64,000 nucleotides of DNA from Acetobacteraceae bacterium (GCA_027482245.1 JAIXWG010000056.1:1-64000), one strand, 5' to 3'; shown: positions 1 to 8,373, numbered from the stretch's first letter. Notes: a model not told the origin generated them from the letters alone. Numbers and translations are program-made.

Positions 1-210
1 CCTCTCCCCGCAAAGGGGCAGCGGCCCCTTTGATCCCCCTTCAATCGATGGGTAATGGGAGGGGCAACGAACGCCCGCGTGCCCGGCGGTTCCGCTGTGC
101 CCCTCCCATCACCCATCGATGCAACGCCTGGGGTCCAGGGGCCCGCTGGCCCCTGGCGGGGTAGGGGTATCGGGGAAGGGGCGGAGCCCATTCCCCGGGC
201 GACAAGCGCC
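1..210. repeat. Four-hairpin dispersed repeat, copy 1 (left end cut by window edge)
   Basis: A tandem series of hairpins: H1 at 11-32 (9-bp stem, AGCG loop), H2 with 22-nt arms at 44-65 and 99-120 (one mismatch), H3 at 135-156 (9-bp stem, CGCT loop) and H4 at 172-196 (11-nt arms, one mismatch). The same order, spacing and orientation occur at 13608-13842, where stem sequences differ but pairing is kept. An ORF reads through it, but I see no coding signal, so the downstream lipoprotein gene is started at 271. Confidence 0.8.
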
Positions 211-270
211 AACCCCTCGACATCCCCGCCCCATCCACGCCACGTTCGCCCCGCTGATCCGGGGGCGTGC

Positions 271-1128
271 ATGAGGCTGGTGGCGGTGGTTCTCGCGCTG
301 GTGCTGGGTGGCTGTGCCGCGGCGCCGGCGGGGCGGGAGGAGGTGCACAGCGTCCCCATCCCGGGCGCCTTCCAGGCCATCACGGTGAAGCTGTGTCGCC
401 CCGGCGTGCCGGGCGTGGTGCCGCTGGCCGTCATCAACCACGGTTCACCCGCCCAGGCCTCGGACCGGGCGACGGCGCGGCTGGCGGATTGCGGGTCGGA
501 GGCCGTGACCTGGTTCACCCGGCGCGGCTTCGCGGTGCTGCTGCCGCTGCGGCGTGGATACGGGGAGTCGGGGGGCGACTGGGCGGAGGGTTACGGCCGT
601 TGCGCCGACCCCTTCTATGCGCCGGCGGGGCGGGAGACGGCGAAGGACATCCGCGCCGCGATCGACTTCGCCATCGCCCTGCCGGAGATCCGGCCGGAGG
701 GCGTGCTGGTGGTGGGGCAGTCCGCGGGCGGTTGGGGCGCGATCGCGCTGGCGGCGGAGGATCCGCCCATGGTCGGCGCAATCATCAGCATGGCGGGCGG
801 CCGCGGCGGCTGGGCGCAGGGGCGGCCCAACACGAATTGCCGGCCGGAGCGGCTGGTCTCCGCCGCCGGGGAGTATGGGCGGACGACCAGGCTGCCGATG
901 CTCTGGGTTTATACGGCGAATGACAGTTTCTTCGATCCCGACCTGGCGCTGGCCATGCACCAGGCCTTCACGGCGGCGGGCGGCGCGGCGGAGCTGGAGA
1001 TGCTGGGCCCCTTCGGCCGTGACGGGCATTCCCTGTTCTTCGGCCCGGGTGGCAGCGGCACCTGGGGCCCGGTCGTGGAGGCGTTCCTCACCGCCAACGG
1101 CTATGCAACGCGTTCTGCGACACGGTGA
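271..1128 (+). CDS. Alpha/beta-hydrolase lipoprotein (dienelactone-hydrolase-like)
   Basis: Predicted 285-residue secreted lipoprotein with an alpha/beta-hydrolase fold. The start at 271 gives a short hydrophobic signal ending in the lipobox LGGC (Cys15); the longer upstream reading frame only covers the hairpin repeat. The nucleophile elbow is GQSAGG (Ser151). Likely triad partners are Asp218 in the segment TANDSFFDP and His253 in DGHSLFF. An HG segment at INHGSP may form the oxyanion hole. The family includes esterases, dienelactone hydrolases and peptidases, and the substrate cannot be told from sequence. It stands alone, 60 bp before the molybdopterin oxidoreductase gene. Confidence 0.8.
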   Translation: MRLVAVVLALVLGGCAAAPAGREEVHSVPIPGAFQAITVKLCRPGVPGVVPLAVINHGSPAQASDRATARLADCGSEAVTWFTRRGFAVLLPLRRGYGESGGDWAEGYGRCADPFYAPAGRETAKDIRAAIDFAIALPEIRPEGVLVVGQSAGGWGAIALAAEDPPMVGAIISMAGGRGGWAQGRPNTNCRPERLVSAAGEYGRTTRLPMLWVYTANDSFFDPDLALAMHQAFTAAGGAAELEMLGPFGRDGHSLFFGPGGSGTWGPVVEAFLTANGYATRSATR

Positions 1129-1188
1129 TGGCATCGGCCTTGCATCCAGCGGCGGCCGTGACACGTAACGCCGCCGAGGAGCAAGGAC

Positions 1189-1860
1189 ATGGACGAGGAT
1201 GACGAGGTCCCGCTGACCGGGAAGGTCCGGGACAAGCTGGTGGAGGCCAAGCAGGGCTGGGCGCGGGATGGGCGCCTGCTGACCGGCACCACCAGCACGC
1301 CGGAACGCGATCGCCTGCCCCCCGGCCAGCGGCTGGTGACGGATTTCCCGGTGCTCGACCTCGGCGTGCAGCCCGATGTGAACCGGGCGAATTTCCGGCT
1401 GCGGGTGGAGGGGCTCTGCGCCGCGCCGCTCCGCCTGACGCTCGATGAGTTCATGGCCCTGCCGCAGCAGGAGAGGGTGAACGACATCCACTGCGTCACC
1501 CAATGGTCCCGCTACGACAATGAATGGCAGGGCGTTCCGGTGCTGGACCTGCTGGCCATGGCACGGCCGAAGGACGAGGCGCGCTTCGTCGCGCTCACCA
1601 GCTATGACGGCTACACCACCAACCTGGCGATGGATGATTTCGCCCGGCCGGAGAACCTCTTCGCGCATTCCTGGGCCGGCGCGCCGCTGGAACGCCAGCA
1701 TGGCGGCCCGGTGCGGCTGGTGGTGCCGCACCTCTATTTCTGGAAGAGCCCGAAATGGATCACCCGCGTCGAGCTGCTGCGGGACGACCGGCCGGGCTTC
1801 TGGGAAGTGCGCGGCTACAGCAACCGGGGCGACCCCTGGACGGAGGAGCGCTATGCGTGA
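1189..1860 (+). CDS. Cytoplasmic sulfite-oxidase-like molybdopterin oxidoreductase
   Basis: 223-residue protein of the sulfite oxidase catalytic-domain family (oxidoreductase molybdopterin-binding). The Cys in DIHCVTQWS (Cys102) fits the conserved cysteine that ligates molybdenum. The C-terminal GYSNRGDPWTEERY is characteristic of the short bacterial sulfite-oxidase-like subfamily. Unlike MsrP/YedY there is no Tat or Sec signal and no dimerisation domain, so it is probably cytoplasmic; its electron partner and substrate are unknown. GAGGAG lies just upstream of the ATG. Its last 8 bases overlap the next gene, so the two are probably cotranslated. Confidence 0.88.
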   Translation: MDEDDEVPLTGKVRDKLVEAKQGWARDGRLLTGTTSTPERDRLPPGQRLVTDFPVLDLGVQPDVNRANFRLRVEGLCAAPLRLTLDEFMALPQQERVNDIHCVTQWSRYDNEWQGVPVLDLLAMARPKDEARFVALTSYDGYTTNLAMDDFARPENLFAHSWAGAPLERQHGGPVRLVVPHLYFWKSPKWITRVELLRDDRPGFWEVRGYSNRGDPWTEERYA

Positions 1861-2410
1861 GGTTCCCAGACGCGCCCTGCTCGCGGCGCCGTTGCTGATG
1901 GCGGCCGAGGCCAGCGCCCAGCCGGCGCAGACCGCCTTCGACTTCACGATGGAGAGCCTGGAGGGCGGCCCGCTGAAGCTGGCTGATTTCCGCGGCAAGG
2001 CGATGCTGGTGGTGAATACCGCCAGCTTCTGCGGCTTCACGCCGCAATACACCGGCCTCCAGCGCCTGCATGACCGGTATGAGGCGCGGGGCTTCCTCGT
2101 GCTCGGCGTGCCGTCCAACGACTTCAACCAGGAAAGCCGCGATGCCGCGCGCATCAAGGAATTCTGCGAGAACACCTACGGCATCACCTTCCCCATGGCG
2201 ACGCTGACCAGCGTGCGCGGCCCGGCGGCGCATCCGCTGTTCGCCTGGCTCGCCAGCCGCGCCGGCGGCCCGCCGCGCTGGAATTTCCACAAGTACCTGG
2301 TGGGGCGCGATGGGCGTTCGGTCCGCGCCTTCCCGACCTCGACCGAGCCCGACAGCCCGGTGCTGACCCGCGCGGTGGAGGCGGCGCTGGAGGGGCGGCC
2401 GCTGGTGTAA
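1853..2410 (+). CDS. Glutathione peroxidase family protein with signal peptide
   Basis: 185-residue thiol peroxidase of the glutathione peroxidase family, reducing hydroperoxides with glutathione or thioredoxin. The ATG at 1853 lies inside the end of the preceding gene and gives an N-terminal export signal (Arg-rich start, hydrophobic stretch, AxA-type site near residue 22), so the enzyme is probably periplasmic. The catalytic Cys60 is in NTASFCGFTPQY; the Gln in LGVPSNDFNQE and the Trp-Asn in WNFHKYLV fit the rest of the catalytic tetrad. It is a Cys enzyme; no UGA recoding is needed. Overlap with the molybdopterin oxidoreductase suggests a small redox operon. Confidence 0.88.
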   Translation: MREVPRRALLAAPLLMAAEASAQPAQTAFDFTMESLEGGPLKLADFRGKAMLVVNTASFCGFTPQYTGLQRLHDRYEARGFLVLGVPSNDFNQESRDAARIKEFCENTYGITFPMATLTSVRGPAAHPLFAWLASRAGGPPRWNFHKYLVGRDGRSVRAFPTSTEPDSPVLTRAVEAALEGRPLV

Positions 2411-2474
2411 CAGGGCGCCGGAACCATCCGGGGTGACCGCTGTTGTTGCGACACCAAGCAACGGAGCGCACCCC

Positions 2475-2549
2475 ATGAACAGCATCGTCTACATCGTCGG
2501 CGCCGTCGTCATCGTCCTGGCGATCCTGAGCTTCCTCGGCCTGCGCTGA
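2475..2549 (+). CDS. 24-residue single-span membrane microprotein
   Basis: A very short ORF, MNSIVYIVGAVVIVLAILSF plus four residues ending in Leu-Arg. Almost the whole peptide is one hydrophobic helix, with a C-terminal Arg that would sit cytoplasmically. GGAG lies 8 bases before the ATG. It sits alone in the gap between the peroxidase and a convergent gene. From memory, similar 24-25 residue ORFs occur in other alphaproteobacteria, but I could not verify this. Function unknown. Confidence 0.6.
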   Translation: MNSIVYIVGAVVIVLAILSFLGLR

Positions 2550-2553
2550 GCCT

Positions 2554-3201
2554 CTATCCGGTCGTCTCGTCCCAGCGGCGCCACGCGCGCCGCATCGCCC
2601 AGGCGGCGGCGGTGACGCCGCCCGCCAGCGAACCGAGGACGAGGCCTGCCACCAGCCAAGCCTCGCCCACTCGCTCCATCGTCCCTTCCGGCAGCGCGTC
2701 GTCGATCGCGACAATGACGAGGAGGAGCAGCAGCGCGGCCCCCAACCCGCCAGCGGGCAGTGCCACGAAGCCCCGGAACAGGGTGCGGGTCAGTCGCGTC
2801 GGCGCCCGGGCCTGCCAGAAGCCGAAGGCCGCGAAGACGAGGCCCGGCACGCCGATGCCGAGCCAGGCGAAGACCTCCGGCCAGGTCCAGGTCCGGCCGG
2901 CCAGCGCAATCTCCGCCCCCGCATGGACGAGGAGGCTGCAGAAGGCCCCGAAGGCGCCGGACCAACTGGCGTGCTTGATCGCGGTGCCGATATCCGCCCG
3001 GCGCTGGGCGCGCGCCTGATCGAGCAGGGCGGCCAGCCCTTCCTGCAGCGGCTCCGGCCTCTCCGGCCCGCCCGACGCGGTGCGAGGCCAGGCGGCGAGC
3101 ATCCGCGCCAGCCCCGCACGTTCGGCGGCTGGCAACTGCCCTTCCAGCGCGGCGACCATCGCGGCCAGGGCCGGGTCGAGGCGAAGGTCGGGGGCAGCCA
3201 C
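2554..3201 (-). CDS. Hypothetical inner-membrane protein
   Basis: 215 residues that I cannot assign to a named family. The N-terminal 75 residues are soluble, Ala/Arg/Glu-rich and probably helical. Four hydrophobic segments follow at about residues 80-97, 107-128, 143-165 and 180-203, and the C terminus is basic (RRAWRRWDE). It is 8 bp downstream of, and on the same strand as, the uracil-DNA glycosylase gene, so it is probably last in a three-gene operon (NYN nuclease, UdgB, this gene). That context hints at no specific role. Confidence 0.7.
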   Translation of the reverse strand: MAAPDLRLDPALAAMVAALEGQLPAAERAGLARMLAAWPRTASGGPERPEPLQEGLAALLDQARAQRRADIGTAIKHASWSGAFGAFCSLLVHAGAEIALAGRTWTWPEVFAWLGIGVPGLVFAAFGFWQARAPTRLTRTLFRGFVALPAGGLGAALLLLLVIVAIDDALPEGTMERVGEAWLVAGLVLGSLAGGVTAAAWAMRRAWRRWDETTG

Positions 3202-3209
3202 GGCGCGTG

Positions 3210-3854
3210 TCAGGCGATGCGGGCGATCACGTCGGCCGTGACCGCTTCGAACATCTCGGTCGTCAGGCGGCCGGTGTTCGTGTTGTAGCGGCTGACATGG
3301 TAGCTGTCGGCCAGCAGCCGCCCGTCGGGCAGCGTGTGCACCGCGCCATGGGCGAATTTCAGCCGCGACATCGGCAGCCCATAGGCCTTGAGCAGCGCGT
3401 TATGCGCGACAAGCCCCAGCGCGATCACCGCGCGCAGCTGCGTCAGCGCCGCCAACTCGGCCTTCAGGAAGCGGTTGCAGGTGGTGATCTCGGCGGGCGT
3501 CGGCAGGTTCTGCGGCGGCACGCAGCGCACGCCGTTCACGATCCGCACGCCCTTCAGCACCATGCCGTCCCGCGGATCCTCCCGGTACTCGCCCTCCGCC
3601 AGGCCGTATTTCAGGAGCGTGGCGTAGAGCAGCTTGCCCGCATGGTCGCCGGTGAAGGGGCGCCCGGTGCGGTTGGCGCCGCGCACCCCGGGGGCGAGGC
3701 CCAGCACCAGCAGCTTCGCGTCCCGCCCGCCCCAGCTCGGCACCGGCGCATTGTGCCATCCGGGTTCCTTCGCCCGGTTCTCCAGCCGATAGGCCACCAG
3801 GCGAGGGCAGAGCGGGCAGTCCCGACCCGGTTCGGCGGCGTCAGGCAAACTCAC
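3210..3854 (-). CDS. Family 5 uracil-DNA glycosylase (UdgB type)
   Basis: 214-residue Fe-S uracil-DNA glycosylase that removes uracil, and in this family other deaminated bases, from DNA. Motif A reads LGLAPGVRGANRTGRPFTGD, typical of family 5. Motif B reads HVSRYNTNTGRLT. Cysteines for a 4Fe-4S cluster are visible: Cys13 and Cys16 (DCPLCPR), one in GVRCVPPQ and one in TTCNRF. In family 5 the motif A residue that activates water in other families is replaced by Ala, as here. The start overlaps the stop of the upstream NYN nuclease gene by four bases (ATGA), implying coupled translation. Confidence 0.88.
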   Translation of the reverse strand: MSLPDAAEPGRDCPLCPRLVAYRLENRAKEPGWHNAPVPSWGGRDAKLLVLGLAPGVRGANRTGRPFTGDHAGKLLYATLLKYGLAEGEYREDPRDGMVLKGVRIVNGVRCVPPQNLPTPAEITTCNRFLKAELAALTQLRAVIALGLVAHNALLKAYGLPMSRLKFAHGAVHTLPDGRLLADSYHVSRYNTNTGRLTTEMFEAVTADVIARIA

Positions 3855-4483
3855 TCCGGCAGATCCGCCACCTGGTCGCGGAAGGGCTCGGCCGGGGTCG
3901 CGCGGGGGCGTTCGGGGGCGCGGGGGGCGGGCACCATGCGGGGCCGCGGGTCCAGCTGCCGGCGCGTGATGTCGGGCGCCAGGTCCGCAAGGTCGATGAA
4001 CTGGTCGGCCTGGCGGCGCAGCTCATCGCCGACCATGCCGGGCTGGGTGCGGATGGTGGACAGGACGGAAACGCGGAGCCCCTGCTGCTGAACGGCCTCC
4101 ACCATCCGCCGCAGGTCGCCATCGCCGGCCACCAGCACGACGTGATCCAGCCGCGGCGCGAGCGTCATGACATCGACGGCCATCTCGATTTCGATGTTCC
4201 CCTTCACCCGGCGGCGCCCGGCGGCATCGGTGAATTCCCGCGCCGGCTTGGTGACGACGTTGTAGCCGTTGTAGCCCAGCCAATCGACCAGCGGCCGCAG
4301 GGGGGAATATTCGTCGTTCTCCAGCAGCGCGGTATAATAACAGGCGCGCACCAGCCGCCCGTGCCGCCGGAAGAAGCCCAGCAGGTTCTTGTAGTCCACG
4401 TCGAAGCCGAGGTTCCGCGACACGGCGTAGAGATGCGCCCCGTCGATGAACAGGCCCAGCCTCTCCTGAGAATCGAAATGCAC
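3851..4483 (-). CDS. NYN domain ribonuclease-like protein (LabA/DUF88 family)
   Basis: 210 residues. The NYN (PIN-like) domain spans about residues 1-160, with the acidic metal-site residues expected: Asp14 in LFIDGAHLY, then Asp and Glu residues in NIEIEMAVDVM, and Asp residues in LVAGDGDLRRM. The last 50 residues are Pro/Arg-rich and probably disordered. Family members are predicted or shown to cleave RNA. This is the first gene of a minus-strand operon with udgB and a membrane protein, and is divergent from folK across 77 bp. Confidence 0.85.
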   Translation of the reverse strand: MHFDSQERLGLFIDGAHLYAVSRNLGFDVDYKNLLGFFRRHGRLVRACYYTALLENDEYSPLRPLVDWLGYNGYNVVTKPAREFTDAAGRRRVKGNIEIEMAVDVMTLAPRLDHVVLVAGDGDLRRMVEAVQQQGLRVSVLSTIRTQPGMVGDELRRQADQFIDLADLAPDITRRQLDPRPRMVPAPRAPERPRATPAEPFRDQVADLPE

Positions 4484-4560
4484 CGGATGATCTTTCGCTC
4501 AAAGAGGGTGGAAAATAGCGGAAGACGCTGGCAGCGCCACCGTTGCGGTTCGGAAAACCC

Positions 4561-5067
4561 ATGAAGTTGATCGTCATCGCCATCGGGGCGAACCTGCCCG
4601 GACCGGATGGCGCGCCGGCGCTGGAAACCTGCCGCCGCGCGGCCGCCGCGCTGGATCGCCTGCCGGGGTATCGCCTCGCGGCCCTTTCCCGCTGGTTCGC
4701 GACGGCGCCTGTGCCGCCTTCCCCATCATCCCCTGACTACGTTAACGGGGTGGCACTGCTGCGGCCCGAAGGCGGTGAAGATGTGGCGGCGCTGCTCGCC
4801 GCCCTGCAGGCGGTGGAGAACGCCTTCGGCCGGGTGCGCCCCTATCCCAATGCGCCGCGGACCCTCGACCTCGACATCATCGGCGTCGGGGCGATGGTGC
4901 GGGACGCGCCGGACCCGATCCTGCCGCATCCCCGCGCGCATGAACGCGCCTTCGTCCTCGCGCCCTTGTGCGACGTGGCGCCGGGCTGGGTTCACCCCTG
5001 GCTCGGCGCCACCGCGGCGGAATTGCTGGCTCGCGTGGGGGCGGCGGGCACGCGGCCGATCGCCTGA
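4561..5067 (+). CDS. folK: 6-hydroxymethyl-7,8-dihydropterin pyrophosphokinase
   Basis: 168-residue HPPK, which transfers pyrophosphate from ATP to 6-hydroxymethyl-dihydropterin in folate synthesis. Recognisable landmarks are the N-terminal IAIGANLPGPDG, the substrate loop PDYVNGVALL and the family signature RPYPNAPRTLDLDIIG with its Arg and paired Asp metal ligands, followed by LPHPRAHERAFVLAPL. I chose the ATG at 4561; a TTG six codons upstream is possible but has no better ribosome site. It is separated from folB/folP, which are not in the window. The next gene downstream is rpoZ. Confidence 0.93.
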   Translation: MKLIVIAIGANLPGPDGAPALETCRRAAAALDRLPGYRLAALSRWFATAPVPPSPSSPDYVNGVALLRPEGGEDVAALLAALQAVENAFGRVRPYPNAPRTLDLDIIGVGAMVRDAPDPILPHPRAHERAFVLAPLCDVAPGWVHPWLGATAAELLARVGAAGTRPIA

Positions 5068-5094
5068 CGGCCCGCCCCTTGCATGGAACCCCGC

Positions 5095-5123
5095 TTGCAT
5101 CCGGCGCCCCGGATGGCTAGATC
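5095..5123 (+). promoter_or_regulatory. Candidate sigma70-type promoter upstream of rpoZ
   Basis: TTGCAT at 5095-5100 and CTAGAT (5117-5122) or TAGATC (5118-5123), spaced 16-17 bp, about 95 bp before the rpoZ ATG. This is a pattern match only. A second TTGCAT at 5079-5084 has no good -10 partner. Confidence 0.35.
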
Positions 5124-5216
5124 GGAGGTTCACCAGAGGCGGGGAGGGGTCCGTCCGCGCGCATCCGCGCCCGGCAAGGCCCTGCACACCCCGCGCGCTA
5201 CGGAACTGGAGCCGCC

Positions 5217-5612
5217 ATGGCACGCGTCACGGTCGAGGATTGCATCCTTCGGGTGCCCAACCGCTTCGAACTGGTGCTGCACGCAGCCCAGCGCGCCCGC
5301 AACATCAGCCGGGGCGAGGAACTGACGGTCGAGCGCGACAACGACAAGAACCCCGTTGTCGCCCTGCGGGAGATCGCGGACGCCACCGTGGACCTGGACC
5401 TGCTCCAGGCCGACCTGGTCAAGTCCCTGCAGCGCGCGCCGGAGCCGGAGCCCGCGGAGGAGGAGGTGCTCGACCTCATCGCCACGGACGAGAACATCTT
5501 CGGCGTCATGGACGTGAACGAGGAACAGGTGACCGACGGCGCCGGCCTGGAAGACCTCTCGGCCGACGACATCGAGGCGGCGATCGCCGCCGAGCTCGGC
5601 GGGAAGCGCTGA
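5217..5612 (+). CDS. rpoZ: DNA-directed RNA polymerase omega subunit
   Basis: 131-residue omega subunit, which helps assemble the beta-prime subunit and in many proteobacteria forms part of a (p)ppGpp site. The N-terminal MARVTVEDC and the segment [17 protein letters not shown] followed by [12 protein letters not shown] are diagnostic. The C-terminal 60 residues are strongly acidic, longer than in E. coli but usual in alphaproteobacteria. It directly precedes the (p)ppGpp synthetase/hydrolase gene, the classical rpoZ-spoT order. A GC-rich hairpin follows at 5628-5646. Confidence 0.95.
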   Translation: MARVTVEDCILRVPNRFELVLHAAQRARNISRGEELTVERDNDKNPVVALREIADATVDLDLLQADLVKSLQRAPEPEPAEEEVLDLIATDENIFGVMDVNEEQVTDGAGLEDLSADDIEAAIAAELGGKR

Positions 5613-5627
5613 CCTCGAAAGCCTGCC

Positions 5628-5646
5628 GCGGGGGCACCGCCCCCGC
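5628..5646 (+). terminator. Hairpin between rpoZ and rel
   Basis: Perfect 8-bp G/C stem (5628-5635 with 5639-5646) and an ACC loop, 15 bases after the rpoZ stop. No T-run follows, so it is more likely an attenuating or mRNA-stabilising hairpin than a full intrinsic terminator. It lies 30 bases before the rel start. Confidence 0.45.
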
Positions 5647-5676
5647 GACCCCACGAACGGTCTGGGACGGCCGGGC

Positions 5677-7920
5677 ATGAACGCGCCCGGCGCGCACCCC
5701 AATTTCGCGCCGGAAGGCCTCGCCAGCGGCCTGTCCGACACCACCGGGGCCGATCTGGCGCGCGACGTCGTCGCCTATGACCCCCGGGCCGATGCGGCGA
5801 CGATCGAAGCCGCCTACGCCACCGCCAAGGCCGCGCATGAGGGCCAGAAGCGGGACAATGGCGACCCCTACATCACCCACCCCGTCTCCGTCGCCCGCAT
5901 CCTCGCGCAGTACCGCCTGGACAGCGCCTCCATCGTCACGGCCCTGCTGCATGACGTGGCGGAGGACACGAAGGTCGGCCTCGCCGACCTCGAAAAGCGC
6001 TTCGGCAAGGAAGTCGCGCGGCTGGTGGATGGCGTCACCAAGCTGACGCGCCTCGAACTCCAGTCCGAACGCACCAAGCAGGCCGAGAATTTTCGCAAGC
6101 TGGTCCTCGCGATGTCGGAAGACATCCGCGTGCTGCTCGTGAAGCTCGCGGACCGGCTGCACAACATGCGGACGCTGCATTTCGTCCCGCAGGAAGCCCG
6201 CCGCCGGAAGACGGCGCGGGAGACGATGGACATCTTCGCCCCGCTGGCGGAGCGCATCGGCATGGATGCGCTGAAGACGGAACTGGAGACGCTGTCCTTC
6301 CGGGAACTCGATCCCGACGCCTTCCAGACCATCGCCGCCCGCCGCGCCTTCCTCTATGGCCAGGGCGCCGACCTGATCGACGAGATCCGCGACGACCTGA
6401 CCCATGTGTTCAAGGAAGCGGGCATCGAGGTCGAGGAACTGACGGGGCGGGAGAAGTCGCCCTACTCCATCTGGCTGAAGATGCACGGCAAGAAGGTGGA
6501 GTTCGAGCAGCTGTCGGACATCATGGCCTTCCGGGTCATCGTGCCGGACAAGGGCGCCTGCTACGCGGCCTTGGGCGCCGTCCATTCCGCCTATCGCGTC
6601 GTGCCGGGCCGCTTCAAGGACTACATCTCCACCCCCAAGCCCAACGGCTACCAGTCCATCCACACCGGCGTGACGGTGCCGGACAAGCGCAATGCGAAGA
6701 TCGAGGTGCAGATCCGGACGCGGGAGATGCATGAGGTCGCGGAATACGGCGTGGCCGCGCACTGGATCTACAAGCAGGGCGGCCAGGTCGCGCGCGACAG
6801 CGGGAAGTTCCCCTGGGTGAAGGCGCTGCTCGACATCCTGGAACAGGCGGCGGAGCCGCAGGAATTCCTCGACGCCACGCGCCTCGAACTGCATCGCGAC
6901 CAGGTCTTCTGCTTCTCGCCCAAGGGCGACCTCATCGCCCTGCCGCGCGGGTCCACCTGCGTCGATTTCGCCTACCAGGTGCACAGCCAGGTCGGCGACC
7001 AGTGCGTCGGCGCCAAGATCAACGGCCAGATCAAGCCGCTGCGCACGCCGCTGGAGAATGGCGACCAGGTCGAGATCATCACCGCCCGCGGCGGCACGCC
7101 GAACCCGCAATGGGAACGCTTCGTCGTCACCGGCAAGGCGCGCGCCCGCATCCGCCGCTTCATGCATGCGGAACAGCGCCAGGCGCAGCAGCAGGAAGGC
7201 CGCGCGGCCATCGCCAAGGCCTTCCGCCAGGAAGGCGTGGAGTTCAGCGAGAAGCACCTGGACCCCGCGCTGAAGGCGCTGAAGCAGGCGAGCTTCGAGG
7301 AACTCTGCATCGTCGTCGCCTCCGGCGCCGTCAGCGCCAAGGATGTGGTGCTGGCGGTCTATCCCGAACTGCGCGGCCCGCCCCGGCCGCAGGACGTGCT
7401 GCCCATCGCACGCTCCCGCCCCCGCGCGGTGCCGCTGCCGCCGCCCGGCAAGGGCAGCCGCCGCGACGTCGCCATGGGCGTCACGGGCCTCGTCGCGGGC
7501 ATGCAGGTGAATTTCGCGGGCTGCTGCCACCCGCTGCCGGGCGACCGCATCCTCGGCATCGTCACCACCGGCAAGGGCGTCACCGTCCACAAGACGGATT
7601 GCCCGAACCTTTCCGCCTTCGCGGACAGCCCCGAACGCTTTCTCGACATCGACTGGGACTATGCCGGCGGCGCGGGCAGCGGGCATGTCGGGCGGATCGA
7701 CGTGGTCACGGCCAATGACCGCGGCGCGCTTTCCGCCATCACGGACGCCATCGCCCGGCAGGATGGCGCGATCGAGAACATGCGCATCGTCCACCGCGGA
7801 TCGGACTTCCAGGAGATCGCGATCGATGTGGAGGTGAAGGACCTCCGCCACCTCGGCAACATCATCGCCGCACTCCGGGGCCTGACGGCAGTGGCGCAGG
7901 CCGAACGCGCCAAGGGATAG
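5677..7920 (+). CDS. Bifunctional (p)ppGpp synthetase/hydrolase (Rel/SpoT)
   Basis: 747-residue long RSH protein, the stringent-response enzyme. The HD hydrolase domain is intact: His68 and HDVAED at 92-97. The synthetase domain carries FRVIVPDKGACY and RFKDYISTPKPNGYQSIHTG; both halves look active. A TGS domain follows (QVFCFSPKGDLIALPRGST), then a helical region, the Cys-containing CCHPLPGD segment and a C-terminal ACT domain. Alphaproteobacteria usually have this single bifunctional enzyme, named Rel, RelA or SpoT. It follows rpoZ and is 3 bp from acpS, so these genes are probably cotranscribed. Confidence 0.95.
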   Translation: MNAPGAHPNFAPEGLASGLSDTTGADLARDVVAYDPRADAATIEAAYATAKAAHEGQKRDNGDPYITHPVSVARILAQYRLDSASIVTALLHDVAEDTKVGLADLEKRFGKEVARLVDGVTKLTRLELQSERTKQAENFRKLVLAMSEDIRVLLVKLADRLHNMRTLHFVPQEARRRKTARETMDIFAPLAERIGMDALKTELETLSFRELDPDAFQTIAARRAFLYGQGADLIDEIRDDLTHVFKEAGIEVEELTGREKSPYSIWLKMHGKKVEFEQLSDIMAFRVIVPDKGACYAALGAVHSAYRVVPGRFKDYISTPKPNGYQSIHTGVTVPDKRNAKIEVQIRTREMHEVAEYGVAAHWIYKQGGQVARDSGKFPWVKALLDILEQAAEPQEFLDATRLELHRDQVFCFSPKGDLIALPRGSTCVDFAYQVHSQVGDQCVGAKINGQIKPLRTPLENGDQVEIITARGGTPNPQWERFVVTGKARARIRRFMHAEQRQAQQQEGRAAIAKAFRQEGVEFSEKHLDPALKALKQASFEELCIVVASGAVSAKDVVLAVYPELRGPPRPQDVLPIARSRPRAVPLPPPGKGSRRDVAMGVTGLVAGMQVNFAGCCHPLPGDRILGIVTTGKGVTVHKTDCPNLSAFADSPERFLDIDWDYAGGAGSGHVGRIDVVTANDRGALSAITDAIARQDGAIENMRIVHRGSDFQEIAIDVEVKDLRHLGNIIAALRGLTAVAQAERAKG

Positions 7921-7923
7921 GAC

Positions 7924-8373
7924 ATGATCATCGGCCTCGGCAGCGACATCATGGATATCCGCCGGATCGAGAAGACGATCGCCCGCTATGGCGACCGCTT
8001 CCTGAACCGCATCTTCACCCCCGCCGAGCGCGCCAAGGCGGAACGGCGGACGGAGAAGATCCGCGCCGCCACCTACGCCAAGCGCTATGCGGCGAAGGAG
8101 GCTGCGTCCAAGGCGCTGGGCACCGGGTTCCGCCAGGGCGTCTTCTGGCGCGACCTCGGCGTGGTGAACCTGTCCTCCGGCCAGCCGACCCTGCGGATGA
8201 CAGGCGGTGCCGCGGCGCGGCTGGCGCAGATCACGCCGCCCGGCCTGGTCAGCCATGTGGCGCTGACCATGACGGATGAATTCCCCTACGCCCAGGCGAT
8301 GGTCATCATCACCGCGGTGCCGCTGCCCCGCATGGCGATGCCAACGGGCGCGCCCGGGATCGCGGTTCCTTGA
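7924..8373 (+). CDS. acpS: Holo-[acyl-carrier-protein] synthase
   Basis: 149-residue phosphopantetheinyl transferase that activates acyl carrier protein using coenzyme A. The metal-binding Asp8 is in [11 protein letters not shown] and the second motif is [16 protein letters not shown]. The family is usually about 120-135 residues; here a C-terminal tail of about 20 residues (Pro/Gly/Ala-rich) follows the core, possibly a lineage trait. It starts 3 bp after rel. Its stop codon lies inside the candidate lepB -35 box. Confidence 0.94.
   Translation: MIIGLGSDIMDIRRIEKTIARYGDRFLNRIFTPAERAKAERRTEKIRAATYAKRYAAKEAASKALGTGFRQGVFWRDLGVVNLSSGQPTLRMTGGAAARLAQITPPGLVSHVALTMTDEFPYAQAMVIITAVPLPRMAMPTGAPGIAVP

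Noticed and set aside
55..270. N-terminal extension of the first hydrolase
   Set aside because: The frame is open but only translates the hairpin repeat; the lipoprotein signal starting at 271 is a far better start.
5506..8256. 916-codon minus-strand frame opposite rel and acpS
   Set aside because: Long antisense frames are common in GC-rich DNA; this one is the complement of two well-conserved genes and lacks recognisable domains.
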